Shown: positions 12,501 to 27,500 of the stretch, one piece after another | How positions within the stretch are numbered: position 1 is the stretch's first letter | Layout: each line of letters begins with the position of its first letter | Assembly: GCF_050948175.1 (NCBI RefSeq) | Contig: NC_135201.1 | Span: forward strand, 8,804,001-8,868,000 | Reading direction: 5' to 3' | DNA length: 64,000 nucleotides | Source: Xylocopa sonorina | Taxonomy: Eukaryota > Arthropoda > Insecta > Hymenoptera > Apidae | Made by a program: the position numbers and the translations under genes | Notes under the pieces: model-generated | Told to the model about the DNA's origin: nothing | The model's input: only the letters and a program-made list of their open reading frames with translations | Database searches by the model: none

Positions 12501-15500
12501 TGTATTAGTACGGAACGAATCGGGCCAATTCGATATGTGTATGCTGAAAATAGCCTCAAAAATATAAATTGGTCCACTTATTATACGTTCCACGCAAAAA
12601 AGGATCGCGATGAGTATGACAAGCAATCGAATAAACACTTTTTCGATGGAGACCCGGCTCTAGGCCACAAATTACACACATGTACCAACGAAGCTGAGTA
12701 TAACGCACGCAGCCATTCGTGTGTATCATTAAAGAATTCCTCTTCGAGAAATATTGCTGTGCGGCAAAGGGAGCGAGCCAAAAGGGTTAACCTCTCACAT
12801 CAGAGTTCCGTCTATACATTTCGATGGTAGATCCATCACCTACAATAATAATTATTGCGGAACAATCTACACAAATGATCAAAATACATACGTAGCACCC
12901 CCTATATCGTGTTATGCTTGGTCTAAAATAATTATATTGCAGATACTCTAACCTCAAATTTCGCAGCGTCCAATAAAAGGGAAAAAGTTCTACTTTCCGA
13001 AAGATTTTTCTACACCTTCATTACGAATGAACAAATTTCGTAGCTATTTTATTCGATAAAACACGCGACTCTTTTCTATAAATCTTTATTTGTAAGTTGT
13101 ACGTCCATGGTTGGCCGGTGTGGTGGTAGCGTTGCGGAGGCTGCAAATAACACGATGACGGTGCGTGTGTTAGTGGTGAGATGGCGGAGGAGGAAGAGCG
13201 ATTGGAATGCAGCCGAGTGAGGAATTCCGGCCCATCCCGCGTATTTATCTGAACGCGCTGTTTGCCGGCCCGCGGGGCCCCGCTCCGAGCGAAGGGCCCC
13301 CTTTTATAGTGCGCCAACTACTCACGACCGCTCATACCAACGGAGGGACGAAGGAAGAGGGATAGATAGCCGCACGGGGCCAGTGTCGGGCCACTATGCG
13401 TACGGATCTGTTCAGGAATGCTCGCGGTCTTTTGTAATTGGGCGCATTCGTGGCATTTTCCCATGTAGACGCAAGCGCACGGCAAATTTTCGAAAGCAAC
13501 GTCCCACGAATATTTAAGGTCGTGGATAGGCGGCTTTTTCTAATCGACAAATTTTTTAGACAACTTACGATTTCTCTGGACGTATCATAAATTGAAGAAA
13601 CGATTATATTAAATGAAACTGCTGGAAAATATAATCGATCGCTGAATTGATTAGCGACTAAGGTAGTATCGATCCAATTTAAATTGCTGGTCAATACTAA
13701 ATCCTGTTTCCTAAGTTTAACATTGAACGAATCCAGAAAATAATACCGGGAAACGATGATCTAATCCAAATGTAGGCGTAGCAAGGATAGAAGAGAAAGA
13801 ATAAGCGGTAAGCAGACTGACAACGGAGAAAAGCATTTCTTTGGTCGGACAGCTGTTGCCGAACAAAGGCTGAAGGATACAAAACAGGAATTTCTTGAGG
13901 CGCGCACGTGGCTCCCAAGAGAAAGAGAGAAGAAGGGGAAAGAAAAAGGAGGATCCACGGCTAATGCAAGGGACCGACTATACACACGTGACCCGCTGCA
14001 CTCTTTCGGACATTCCTCTCCCTTCCGTTAATTTCCTCTTTTCTTTACTTTCATTGCATTCGTTCTTCATCTCTTTTCAAAAATTAAGAGATACAATCGA
14101 CATATCTTGAAATAATAAAATATTGTAAAAAGAACCCAATTTTATGCGCCAACATTCGTGACTATAACTACGCGGTCAGTCCTATTGGATAAATTTGATT
14201 TTTTCCATCGCTTGCGAAGTTATGAGCAAAAATGCTTGAAACTTTTCTAAAGCTTGTGAATTCTATGTGCAATTAACTTTTACCACCTCATAAAAAACAG
14301 GCAAATACGTACGAAGTACGTAATTTCACCAACAGAAGTCGCCACGATCTGCAATTCACGCGAATCATGAATCACGAGGATCATAAAGAAAATAATTTAG
14401 CTAAACAATTAAACAATGAAGCTTCCTTGCATCAGTCGACAAATATTTTTCTCTTTCTTTCAATTTCCTCATGTTTGAAAATTCTTGTCCATAATTTACT
14501 CGTAAAATGTTTAAATCGTACCAGCACACGTTAAATGGAGCTTTATTCCTTAAATTGCTGTTCTTTTTCCTTTGGATTCTCGACGAATTAGCATAATGAC
14601 AAGTGTTAACAATGTATTCTCTGTATACTAAAAAGAAAAAGTTGAAACATTGACTCAACGAGTTCATAAATATGCATAAGCGTCTGAATGGACGTATACT
14701 CACGCGTGTACGAGTAGTTTATAAATTACAATATTAAATTGTAACGTGCTCTATAATTCAGTCCTTGAATATAGCTGCAGGATGGGAAATTAATTGCGTG
14801 CTGTATATATCTGCTGTGTATAGTGTATTATATATTGTAGTTATCTACTGTGCCTACAAAATAACTTCAACTATGATCAAATATTGAAATATATTAATGC
14901 CAATTCTAACGCTAAATTGTGTATGAATAGCATGGTTTATGTAACTTGTGTAGTGCGCAAAAGAATTCTAAAGAAGGCTTTGTCCAACTAAAACAATTTT
15001 TGCGATGTTACTCCACGCGAACAAATTATGATTCATAATATTCACGAGTACTTATTGTCACAAAGTGCTATTGGAATTCACATGTGGTGACTAATTTGAC
15101 ACGACGTGAAAATAAAAGCGATTGACTTTTAGAAAATGTTACAGTTATCAATGTACAAAATTAAACTCTACTTTAACAACTGAAATTGCTTAATGATATA
15201 TCCTTCTTTATTTTCATTTTCTATTTATATTTGCAATTTATTGATAAATTACACTAAGACCAATCGCTATCGTCTCTATTAAGTATTTCGAGCCTACCCT
15301 ATATCCTGTGATAAAGAAATACCTTATCCGATTATGAATTCTAAACGAAAACTCGCTAGATATTCTAAGAAAGCGTTGTCATAACTCGAGATTTTTCTAC
15401 GACGAGATAATTTATAAGCAGACACTTCAGTAGCCAGTATTATCGTCCGAGTGATGCTTCAAACGTCCTCAAACTTACTTACTTTACTACACGATACCAG

Positions 15501-18500
15501 TACAATCATACAAACTGATATCGTGCAAATATTATATAATAAATTAAGAAGTTGATCGGCAACTAAACACTGAAAAAGGAAACAATCGAGTTGACAATAC
15601 TTTTATCGCAAAGTAGAAACGCTATCGACTAGCTGTCAATGTAAACTCGTTGTACGATTAATCCTTAAACAGACAATCGATCGTAGCTTAATCACGGAGA
15701 TTTTCCGCGATTAAAAAGAAATGTCTCATCGAAGAATGCCCATACGGAAACGGACGGCGCGGATCGTCTCACGATGCGGAGAATGTATTTTCGTATTTCT
15801 CTAGATGTTGCGATAACGAGGCGACTGATACCACCGAGATACTCTACAAAATGTCCATGCTATTAGTCACGCAACATTTTTCTTATAAGCGTCAGATACT
15901 ATCCTAAAGGTAATGCAAATAGTTGAAAACTGCGCGAAACCGATAAAAAAAAAAAGGTGTTTTACTTCCAATGATTTTTAGCAAGAACATATTAAAAGAA
16001 ATGATGTTGCAAATAATTCTCTTTTAATTAAAAATTCCTTTAAGCAAACGTATAATTGTTTAATTACACTCGATAAAGTTGGTGACTGCAACCTTGCGAT
16101 CATTTCGCAAAATTATATTTGGTTTCTATGTGAAACTGGATTAAACAACGGTATCATGGTTCGCGAGTCACTTTTTACGCATTCGTGTGTATTTTTATCG
16201 TACGTTTACCTTTTCTTACACTCTGTTACGTAATAAAGGCGTCATTGTCATTATCATAACAAGTTACGCGCATTAGAGGTTATTTACTGTAACCGTTTAC
16301 TAAGTTCGTAGATAACCGCTAATGAAATCCTACCATGTTACTCTAATTACCGCGCAACAATGTAAATTTCACACTAATTCTATGTTTTATTTCATTTCTC
16401 ACTGGAAATATTGTATGTAATATAATTTTTTCACTCTCTATCTCATATAATAACAACTGGAAACTGTAAGCGTGAATCATTTATTTAAAACTGCGTTAAC
16501 CAATTTGCGAAAGATCAAAGTAGCTCCCTACATCTCACCCAAGTCGTCGTTTAAATTTTTATCCTGTCTCTCCCAATCTATCCTAGTCTATCCATCATCT
16601 TTGAAGTACATATACATTATCTAATTATATATATATAATTTCTAAGCTCGCGAAAGGGGTAAATATACATGCTCGTGAATCACATACGTATACACAAGGA
16701 CGCGTACATATTTACACAATGGGCACCTGACACCGTTACCTTATCAGCGAGATATAAGAATTCTTCGCGGAAAAAGTTTGGATAAATTTCGAATTTGCTA
16801 TTTACATAATGTCGCGCGATACGTTGAACAGAGGACGTAAATTATACGTTACAAGTTTACACATACTTCGCATTCAATAGCCTGTGTATTTACGCAAGAA
16901 GAAAACAGAGATAACTACTGTTGACTGCATAAAGATTCCGTTTCAGTCGAAGCAAATTTCCGGATTAGTATGCTATAAGTACCGAGTACAGCATTTTGGA
17001 ACAGAAAAATCATCGAATTAAACAAGAACATCTCTAATTCTTACCTCTCTGACTTACTCATCGACCTAGAACTACCACTTCTCGTGGGACAAGAATGTTC
17101 TTTAAATTACAATAAGGCAGCAATGTCTATACTGAAAATTGTTGATGTCTAAAGGGTTAGAAAAGCTGATATTAGAATCGACGATGGTAGAAAGTAGAGG
17201 GAAATAACATTAGTGGTACACGTGTAGAATAAGGAACTACAGCGTTCAGGTTGTGACGGTTCGCGGTTCGACGATGCGCGCGACGAGACGCGACGGGACG
17301 AGCCTGCGCATACGTGCGTCCCATCGCGTAGAGGTAAGGCGGGCGACGGAGTGCAGGGGCAACAGAGCGAGCAGGCTGTGGTGGCGAACGAGCGATGCTG
17401 ATATGAATGGAATGCGATGCCATTATCGTGGTGTACATACCGATAACTCGATGCCCCGTTCAGCGAACGAAGGTGTCTGCACGGACCAAGCAAAAGCTCT
17501 TAACTTTCAAGCAATCCTATCTCCTGTCGCACCAAACGCATCCTCCATTGTGCTTTTTCTTTCCCCGCATTTCGGGGCATTCGAAAGGTATGCGAGATTC
17601 AGGTTAGCGAATCGCGCGAATTCGATTACATTCATGGAAGATATTTAGTTCTGTTTTTCAGGGAAGAATATCATACATCGATACGATATTTATGGAGATG
17701 ATAAAAGGGGACAGTAGATTGTAGGTTAAACTATGTTTACCCGTGGATTTATATAAAAAATGTATCGATACATTATACGACGTAACGATCCGTTATAGTT
17801 ACCTTTGCGTGAAGTTATCTTCCCCTATTCGATTGTCTAGCAACGCGTTATCCTTTTATTATACCTGTAATAAATTCTTTACTTTCATTCAAACGTTATC
17901 AAGATCTCTTGACACTCATTCAAGCGAAACGTGTTATCACTGATATTGTACAATGCTTAAGAACAACTATTAATTAACGCTAACGTTCGCTAAGTAAATC
18001 GATGTATGTATCTCGTAATCTACCATCGAATCGCTTGAATTCCTGTTCGCAATTAATCCAACATCCACGCGGAATACCTATTTAACGAAACCCGCTGGAT
18101 AATGAAACAGAAATTTGCCTAACGTTCGTATTGTCCTTTCAGGAGAAGCAAGCTGGAAGAAGTTAAGAATCGTGACAAACGTATTCGATATGCATACCCC
18201 TTTACGAAGCTCTTCCTTTCGGAGAAATCGGCGTCTGATGCCCGTGCATTCCCTTCGGATGAATGTCGAGCGGTATATTGAGATTTCGGGGAAATCAACA
18301 TATCAGGCGGCTGAATATTGCCCGATAAAAGCGGCTTGGGTCAGTATAGGAATCGCACACGGTCGTTACTATTCGCATTACTGTTCATTCCTATTTCCGT
18401 GCACCAGGAAACGTAGGTTTCATCGAAACAATTAACACGAATAAGGTAGGTTAGCGCGATTTCGCTACCCGTAAAGAATTCGTAAAGTAGGAATCAAGAC

Positions 18501-21500
18501 CGCTAGATAGCATTAGCGTACAATCTGCGTTACGTACATCTTTATACCGTTTCCGCAGGTAAATTTAAATATTCGATTTACTTGGGCAAATTTTAATATT
18601 TATCATTCTTGTAAATAATCCCTGCTACCCTCTTAATTCCCTTAAGCTGGGAGACATTTGAAAAATTAGTTGTGTATTTAGGTTCTTCGACGAGATACGA
18701 GACAGCTGAAATGTTAGGCTGGCAAAATCATGCATACCTAACCTTATTTATAACCATCACTTCGTGATTCAGTGACTGCGATAAGAGACGGTCTTGAAGA
18801 TCGCGGAAAGTCCTTGCACGGTTTAACGGTTGGTATGCTTTAAATTAAAAACAAAACACGACGCTAACATCGGAGAACACTCATCAATTTAGATAATATT
18901 TAAAGGAAAATGTAGTGCAATTTGCATAAGAATTTACTTATGCTTCTGCTTCGATGAATAAATACTACCGAACGAATAATTTTGGAATATTTTCGAGTCG
19001 AAAAAGACGATTACGGTAAACAAGAGGTATATTGTACATCGTACGACAACTTTTTCGCGAATATGATGATAAACAGTAGCCAGATCTGAATCTGGGGTAC
19101 GTCATTTAACTGTTATTTATCAAGCAATGATAACTGTCTGATAATCAGTCTTCGTGCATTCCAGCGTTGATAAGGGGCAATCGTGTCATGATTCAAGCTT
19201 GTTCCTATGGTCCAAGGCACGTACGCATCCTCGGAAGGAAACGCAAATAACGTTGGTTAAAATTGAACTTTTTTCATGCTAAATTGATCTACGAGATCAA
19301 TCACGAGTCGTACAATGTTACAGTTTGGCTCGAAACATCGACACAGACGTAATGATGGAGACAGAAAATGTGGACGGAAGAAAAAGAAGGGACGATGCAA
19401 AAGGGAGAAACGACAGGGGAGAAAAAAAGGAAAAAGGAAAAGCAAAGCGTGAAATTCCGGCGGGCGTCTAAAAATAGTCGGTTACAAAAAGGAATAATAA
19501 CGCGGGTACGTATATATCTAGTCGCCGGGTAAAAGCGTCGGCCTATTTATGTATCGCTCGGTAGAGATGGAATCTCGATCTCTTCGCGTGGTCGTTAACA
19601 TTGTTTGCCCCTGGAAGAGAAGCCTGTGGAATGTGAAAAGCTGCGTCGGTAAATGGCGAGCAGCAACGCCGTAAGGCCGGCCGCGCTCTCTATTTTCTTC
19701 TACGGTATTTCCGAGTCGGACCCTTTCCAGCGCGTCTGCGTTTGCGTGTGAAGATTTCACGCATAATCCTCTCTCCGTTCCCCTTTAACGAAACAAAAGG
19801 AGAAACGGGGAAGAGCAAAAAAAATACGTATTGCATACATGTAGGATTTGTTTCAGTGCCTTATTTCATCCTCCTAGAAACTGCGCATGACTGGAACTGT
19901 TCTAAAATTGCTCTAAGACGATGAAATAAAGAACGGAAATAAAATCATTTACCCGCAATATCCTTCGAGAATATTGTACATAATACATTGCAACAGCGTC
20001 TCAAACAGAGAGGCAGAAATTACGTTTCTAGTCTAACTGCCACGCACGCCCTCGACGAACTTGAACTTGACGCGTATGTACACGTTTTGTAGCAAAAAGC
20101 ACGCGACAGCACGACGGTACGGGAATATAATGTGGAAAGGGTTAAAAATGCGTACGGCGAGCCACGTCGATCGCTATGTAACGATAATATTCTGCGTTCC
20201 TTGGCCATCCCTATTTCTTTCGTGCGAGCGCGCGAAAGAGCGAACGGTGTAGTCGATTCACAGCACCGCGGGGCATCATCCCGAGAGTATCGAAGGACAG
20301 TAGCACATCCGCTCGTGCACACGATCGTACACCCTCGGGAGTCCTCGTAGCTCTTCGTGGATCCGTTCGTGGACCGCCTGGGGGCCCTACGAGCGTAACA
20401 CCGGTAGCCACTACGCCAAAAGGGTCGCATTCGCGCGGGAACAGAGAGAGAAAGAAAGAGAAAGAGAGAAAGACTGAGGGGAACAGGCGGTGAGGGACGG
20501 AATGAAAGAAGCAGCCGAGGACGGAATATCCAGGGCCGAGGCTCGAGAGAGGACAGGCCGGGGACTTGGGGGAACTGGCATCTTTTCTTCAAGATGCATT
20601 CAAACTTGGGAGAAGAGTATATACCGCCTTAGCGATGGGATCAATATCCTCGCGTATATACTCTTTCCACGCCATCCTACACCATTCATCCAACCGTTTA
20701 TTTTCCTTTTCATTCCTTCGTCCTAACGATGTGTTATTGGGAATGTAAAAATAATTATAAATACGATATTCCTATTTTTAAGCTTGCGATTGACATATCC
20801 TCTTTTGTCGGTTATTTAAAATGACGGAGTGTTCTAAGATTAAATTCCATAAAATTTCCATAGTAAATTAAATATATATCTGTGTATTGCTGTGTATTGC
20901 CATTTTCTACCTGGCTGCGCATCAAAGTTACCGTGTCCTTATTAACCCACCCGTTTCCAAAGCCCTAAATTCCGAACGCGAATGGAATTTTAGACGCGAT
21001 AAATTAATAACAGAGTGTAACAATAAACATCATCGAATAGAAATAATTAAGCTTTTAAAAGGGGCATCGTCGAAGAGCTCTAGCACGGAACATCCGCTCG
21101 CTCGCGTGCGAGCTGCGAGCTGCTCTATGCGGCTAGAGCTTGAAAACTATAAAATGACTGTTTAACGATAAAGTTAATCCCATCGCTAGTGTAGAGCTTC
21201 TCATCTTTCTCTAGCCGTTCTTCTCTTTCTCTCCGTAGGTTTGCCACGCATCGACTTTCTCTCCTTCTCGCTGGTCGCCGCTATCTTGCGCGCCGGGCCC
21301 AGCAGAGACTGGTGGTACAGGAGGACAGTGTTAGGCGAACAGAGAAGGAGCGGGGAGGGGGGAGGAAGTCACTGGTATGGGCCAGTCGGGGCAAGGGGAA
21401 GGGGCAGGGCGATAGAGGAGTGGTGGTACGGCGCAAGGAAGAGGGAGGAGGGACGGGGTTCGAACGGACGGGAGACATTCCAATCTCTCGTGGCAAGCTT

Positions 21501-24500
21501 GCCTGCTTTGCTTCGCTCGCTTGTCTGCCTGCCCGCTTGCCAAGATACCGTCGTCGTCCTAAAGCCGGCCCACGCTGCACCGAATGGTACACGGACATCG
21601 TAACCGTGTAATCTCGCGACGCGATCGTTCCAGTCGATTTTGCGGGGATAGTAGACGAATACGAGCGTCTTCTCGAACAGATTTGATGCATGTACATACT
21701 CTTTAAACGAGAGATGCATTTTGAGAAAAGAAAAAAAAAAGAAAAGAAGGAAAGGAAAGGTTAGCCGTCGAGCGAAAAAGAAACCGAGTGGCATACGTTT
21801 CGAACGATTAATGCCAGGGAATAGGACAGAATCGGTTACGTAACTCGATTCTAATGTGTGCTCCCCCTTAAGAGAGCGATGAACAAACATTTTCACAGAG
21901 GATTAAAATTGAAAGCAATAATTCACGTGTTGTAATCGTAGTCTTGAACAATCTAATTAGTCTTTAAACTATTCTATTTTTAAAGGTATACCAATACCAG
22001 TAAATATGAACAGCTGCGATATAAGTATATCTTATTTTAGGCTTCAGCGCATTATGGACAGTTATTGCAAACTCCGCTTCCGTTGAAGCTAATTGAAGGC
22101 ACCAATGTTCAAAATTCGGTTTCCGCAGGCTACCACCAATGACGATGTCAATGACTGCGACTTCAGTCTCTGAAACCGTTATGGCGCGTATACGTACACG
22201 CAGAAGGATGTCCTCGGTAAAACGAGCGCCTGTGCGTACGCAGAAAGGCACTATTTCGAGCGTGAACGTATAGAGGCGCGTTATACATATAAATACGTGT
22301 ACACGTATATTTCGATATCCAATACACTTTCCACGACGGTAGACATTTGCGTTCGCGTTGCTATTGTGGCTAAGATCACTTTGGTCCAGACGTTGCACCT
22401 GTCGGTGCATTTTAAATTGACTGGCCGACTGTTTCTATTTGTCAAGAATCACGATACTTCTTGTATCATTTCACGGGCTAACAAGTAGACGAGAATAATT
22501 GTAACTGGTCAGTGACAAGGAACCGTCACGAAAGCCTGACTATTAGAGAACACGTGACGGATGAATAAACTTTAATAACTGCATTGAGAATAACTTAAGT
22601 TTACCATTTCTTTAACAAAACGATAACAATCCTATTCACTTCAATTTGGAGTCGATTAAAAGCATGAGACAAAACATGATTACTGGATCAAATCAATGAT
22701 CGAGCTTCAAAAGTAGCTGTACTCTAAGAGACTATTCGGATCCTCGAATGGTAAGCGAGAAACGCGTGAACGCGATCGGTAATTCAGAAATTCAGCGGGA
22801 TTCTCCGGTCCCCACGGTTGGGTTTGGGAATTTTACCGTGGATTCCGCGTGGACGATCGTGGGAATGCGAAAAATCCGCGGCTGGATTTCCGCGAACCGA
22901 CCTGAAACTATATAATTTAAAGCGTCGGGATCCACGGGGAGCGACTTCCTCCAGCGGTGTTATAATCGGTTTTGTATCTGTCCGCGCGCGGGGACGGCGC
23001 GACGCGCGGTACGGAGGACTGCGCGAGCGGGCAAAAATAAATGGCAATTAAAATTCCACTCGCGTCTCGCTGCCTCGTAGAGAGTTGTGAGGCATCGTAG
23101 AGACTGCTGGATGAAGGGAAAGAGGGAGAGGCAGAGCGCGCCGCCGGGCGGCAGAGAATGAGAAAAACTGAGAGAAAAAAGAAAATGCTGGAAATGCGTC
23201 AGTCCGACGGAGACGATGCGAGCTTACACCGGAGAACAGGAGCGAGACGCGGAGACGTTTTCGTACTCATCATCGCTGACGAACAAACGTGGGGTAGAGA
23301 GTTCCCTATATTGAACATGGTTCCTAGATCAGAAATGGAAACAAAATATTTGCAACACGTTGCTTTTTCAAGTTACGTAGTAAAACGGATTTTAAAAAAG
23401 CAAACTTTACTTGTATTCGATAAATTTCTGTTCCAGTGTAACACCAGAGGAATAATGCAGGATTTAACGGCCTCCATAGCGTCTCGAATTAAAAAACTGA
23501 TCATATACAACCTTCCAACAATAAATAAAGGCCTCACACCAAGGTTAATCTTCGTCTTTCGCGAATTCCTCTCTATTAAACTTTCGAAATTCCTCGAGAT
23601 TACGCCATAGCCCCGTCATCGGTGTTCCTTGGTCTCATTGCCATTGAGACATGAAAACAATCCATTAGGGAGACGCTTAAGGACGTCACTGGTATATAAT
23701 CGTCTTTCAAAACTATGTTATATAATGGACAAAAATTACATAACGAAAAATGAACATTTTTTTGTTGCCACTACTTTTTAGAGGAGAATTAATAAGTTTC
23801 CTTTCCACGAGCCACCACCTTACGTGACATAGAATGTGGGCTTAACACACTGACCAATATCGCATAAAGTATTGCCAGTAACTTCGATCGAGTTGTACAT
23901 TTCTACGTCGCGATAACATTTCGTTGACGCCTTATCTTAACGATCGGCGCTAGTTCTCCTGACCTGCATACTTGCAACTATAGAAATACAGGGTGCAGAG
24001 TAATTATTCGAGGCGTGCAGTTGTTGGAAATGAAAACTGTACCGCGGTGCACGAGTATTCTCGTTACTCACTGTACGTAGCAATGATGAGACACAATTGA
24101 CCGCGGATTATCCATTGGTCGATAGAGAACGGAGATTGAACCAAAGGGAGAGCGAAAGAGAGATGTATGTATGTATGCAGGCAGGGAGAGAAGAAAAGAA
24201 ACAATGACGAGGACGAGGCAGAAAGAGAGAGAAGGGAAGAAATGAGAGGAGAGAGGGCCTATTTGCATCGGAATGCAAGCCCTGGCTGAGGCCAGCCCTG
24301 TGTGCTCGGAAGAGCGCGTGCACGCATCGTGTGCGTATATCTGCCTAGGTAACGCGTGAAATTTCCAAGGAAGGAAGCCCAGCCACGCGTTTCCTCGTGG
24401 CGCGCCCTCACGAAACGCCGCGAACCCGTGGCTACCCGCTCGATCGATTACCTTTCACCCTGACAACAAGTTACGCGTCGCCTGTACGGGCCACCGTGCT

Positions 24501-27500
24501 CCGCCATATTCTCATTATGGAACGCGACAACTTCCGACCGGAAGTCTTGGACATTTTAATCGCGCTGAGAATCACGAGAATCATAATGCCGTTCTTTATT
24601 AAACACGACACGTTTTGAGGGACAAATGCCACGCTGTTAACTTTCAACATTGCAACTGTGCCGACCTAATTAAGGGACAACTACTCGAGTTCTTAAATAC
24701 CGTCTTCTACTTTTCAATGGATTATCAGCAGCTACTGTATTACATTGTTAGCGCATGAATTAATTGTATGATGATATACGCGGTACGCATTCGCTGTATT
24801 CAGTTCGAGATCTCTGCCATATTCGCGTTATGGAACGCGACAACTTCCGCCCGGAAGTCTCGAATATTTTAACACTTTCACGCTCGATCTTGCGTGTACA
24901 CAACATTGTATTTTAACTGGTCTGAAACTAGTCAAGTGTATCGGTATTTGGTGAAACTAATTTCCAATTATTTATTCCCCGTTTGTTTATATTATTTAGT
25001 CTATGAAACGTATTTAAGTAGCACAGAGAGTGCCAATACGAATTTCTAAAAATCACACTCCACGGAAAAGAGAAGAAAAAAAGTACTAAAATAAATGAGA
25101 CTCTCCTTTAAAAAAAAACAGAGAGATAGACAGATAGAGGGAGAGAGAGAGAGGCAAATCGTTGTTTAGTCTGCGAGACGATTTCCTCTCGCCCCGTGAA
25201 TTACGTGTCCCACGGCTGTCGTCGAGAGGTCTCCAGACAATCTAGAAGCTAGAATATCGAGCCGCGAGCCAATCTCGAAAATCGACGATGATATCACGCG
25301 AACAGTATTTCGACCGAAATAAATATACCGTACATCGACATTCTCCCACTTCCTGTCGCTCGTTTTACGTGAAAATTCGCCCTGCTGTCCTCTCCACGAC
25401 GCGACGTGCACGAAGTTCCCCCGCGGTGATTATCTAACTTGGCATTTGCGCTTTTGGGAATTCGTCTTCTGGGAATACGCAACGCTAGATCGACGTAACA
25501 GTGGGTATTGCTGAAATCGTTTCTCGGGAAGATTTCTTGAGACGAATTCAAGGTAATCGCACGGTTGGAGGCGCAAAATAATTTGTTCCTTTTTTTAAAG
25601 AAAACAAATTGTCCACTGGCATCGCTCTATATCTGAAGTAACGTACGTCCATCTGTTTTTGGGCATTCTATACCTACTCAACATTCTCTTATCGAAATTG
25701 ATAAGCGAACAAGTTTATGGATATTCGTGTACAATTACCGCAAATCGTAGTATTCTTCAGTTATGGTGGGGTGATGAAAGTTCACGGTGCGTGAACTCGT
25801 GAAAAGACTCGCTTTTCGAATGATGTAACTGCGTACATCGCACAGGAGGAACGTATCCCCGAGTTCAGGTGACTCAAAAGAGGAAAAACTAGTTATCCGG
25901 TGTTAATCGGCCGATCCGGCGACAAATATGAATACAGACAGGCGAGGGAGAATGACGAGTGACCGGAAGTACCGTGATTTCCCACGAAATAACTTCCTGT
26001 CTAGAGCCACCACCGTCCCCTTACTTAAAAGTTCATCGGACCCTCGCTACTTGCAATCTCAACTAACAGAGGTTCACCAGCACGAGCAGAGAACGCAAGT
26101 ATCGTATATCGCCACTGCCGATATTATAACTAGACTAATTCAAATGTTTGTTAATCGTTTAACGTTTAGATCTGCGATTACTTTATCGTTACTTGCCTTC
26201 ATAGAGCAAATTTCATTATCCAAATCGCTATTTATGAAACGAACCAACGAAATTCTACCAGTCCTTGCTAGAATTACCCTATTCAAGTATTCCTTGGATA
26301 CAAATGAGAGTACATTTATGGTACCTATAGATTTTCAAATGTACGTATAATGTTCTGAAAGCAATTGAGAGAGATTCAAGGTTACTTGCCTCTCTTTCAG
26401 CGATATCTTGTATCTACTGTCTCGTTCTCCACGTAATATAGTCGGTATTTAGTTGCAAATTGAATAAACTATGACGAAGTGCTGCTGTAAGTTCTAGCAG
26501 GTGGTATAAGATAATGGTTGGCTAAGTTATAAAAGAACTTGAAAGTGAAAACTGTTTACACCGATATAGTACACTAGGTTGCTCTGATTCGTTCCGCACC
26601 AACACGAACGCGTGCCGGTGGTTCTACGCGAAGTGCCGCGCGATGCGCAAGAAAGATGCAGCTTCGATACCAACCGCGGTAAGAACTTGCGCATCGCGCG
26701 GTACTTCACGTAGAACCGCCGCCATGCGTTTGTGTTAACGCGTAACGAATCGATGCCCAACCAGACCCGCTGTATCTCTGCTATCTTCTTTCTATTTTTT
26801 ATACCGTTTCATTCTAATTAAATAACAGTAAAATTTGTGCTATTACACAAAAGAGAATCCAAGATGAACAGTGGAGTATCCTGCACTGCTTGGAATTTAA
26901 AAGATAGTAGTTCAGCGCGCAAACCAGCACCATGAAACACGAATCGGCACGTTCCTACGTTAAGTATACGTTTTATATGGAACGAGTGTTAGCATGTTTA
27001 ATAACTAAGAAAATTATTAGAACTATCAAAGCTTACCTCGAGTACGTCCTGTGCGGTTTGTAGATACTCTCGAAGCATGGCTTCCTGAATGGCTCGCCAT
27101 TCCTGCCTTGGATCCTCGAGTTGAGTTGTCTCTGAAACGATAAGGAATAAAGAGATTAACGCTGTATAAAGGTACGAATTGATTGAACCTAAAAGAATGT
27201 AATTAGTCAAATCTATGTATGTACGAATACAACTTCAGACTAATATAATTTCAACGATTAATATTTTCTATATAATACGCCAATGTTTTTCTAGATCGAG
27301 ATACAGGTCGATATAATTGAAGAGGAATTAGTATTTCAATATCGATAAGCAATATAGATAATATACGTAAACAGAATCTACTCACGATTGACATGATTAA
27401 TGTAGTATGCACCCACGTGTTTGTCATAAGCTTCCTCCCATCCAAGTGGAAGTTCATTTCCGATACAGTCCGCGAATGTTTGGGGTTTCGTAAATCTGTA

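Larger units (their letters stand above)
8187..27036 (-). other. Kibra intron 3 (18.9 kb) with GC-rich islands and repeats
   Basis: This intron separates the WW-domain exons from the coiled-coil exons. It is AT-rich overall, with GC-richer patches near 9.1-10.2, 10.56-11.1, 11.5-11.9, 13.1-13.35, 17.25-17.45, 19.6-20.6, 21.25-21.6 and 22.8-23.2 kb. Features listed separately are a coding-like exon at 9082-9453, a frame-switching island, a TATA box, two palindromic elements and a 57-bp repeat pair. Between 14 and 17 kb I see nothing beyond AT-rich sequence. Such long early introns usually carry enhancers and alternative promoters; that use here is inferred. Confidence 0.75.

Noticed and set aside
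20020..20592. 190-codon minus-strand frame in kibra intron 3
   Set aside because: Low-complexity Ser/Leu/Phe/Pro/Arg composition produced by a long GA/CT tract; other frames are open over the same bases.
21369..21896. 175-codon minus-strand frame
   Set aside because: It crosses a purine tract and a GC-rich patch, has no recognisable domain, and three other frames are open in the same interval.
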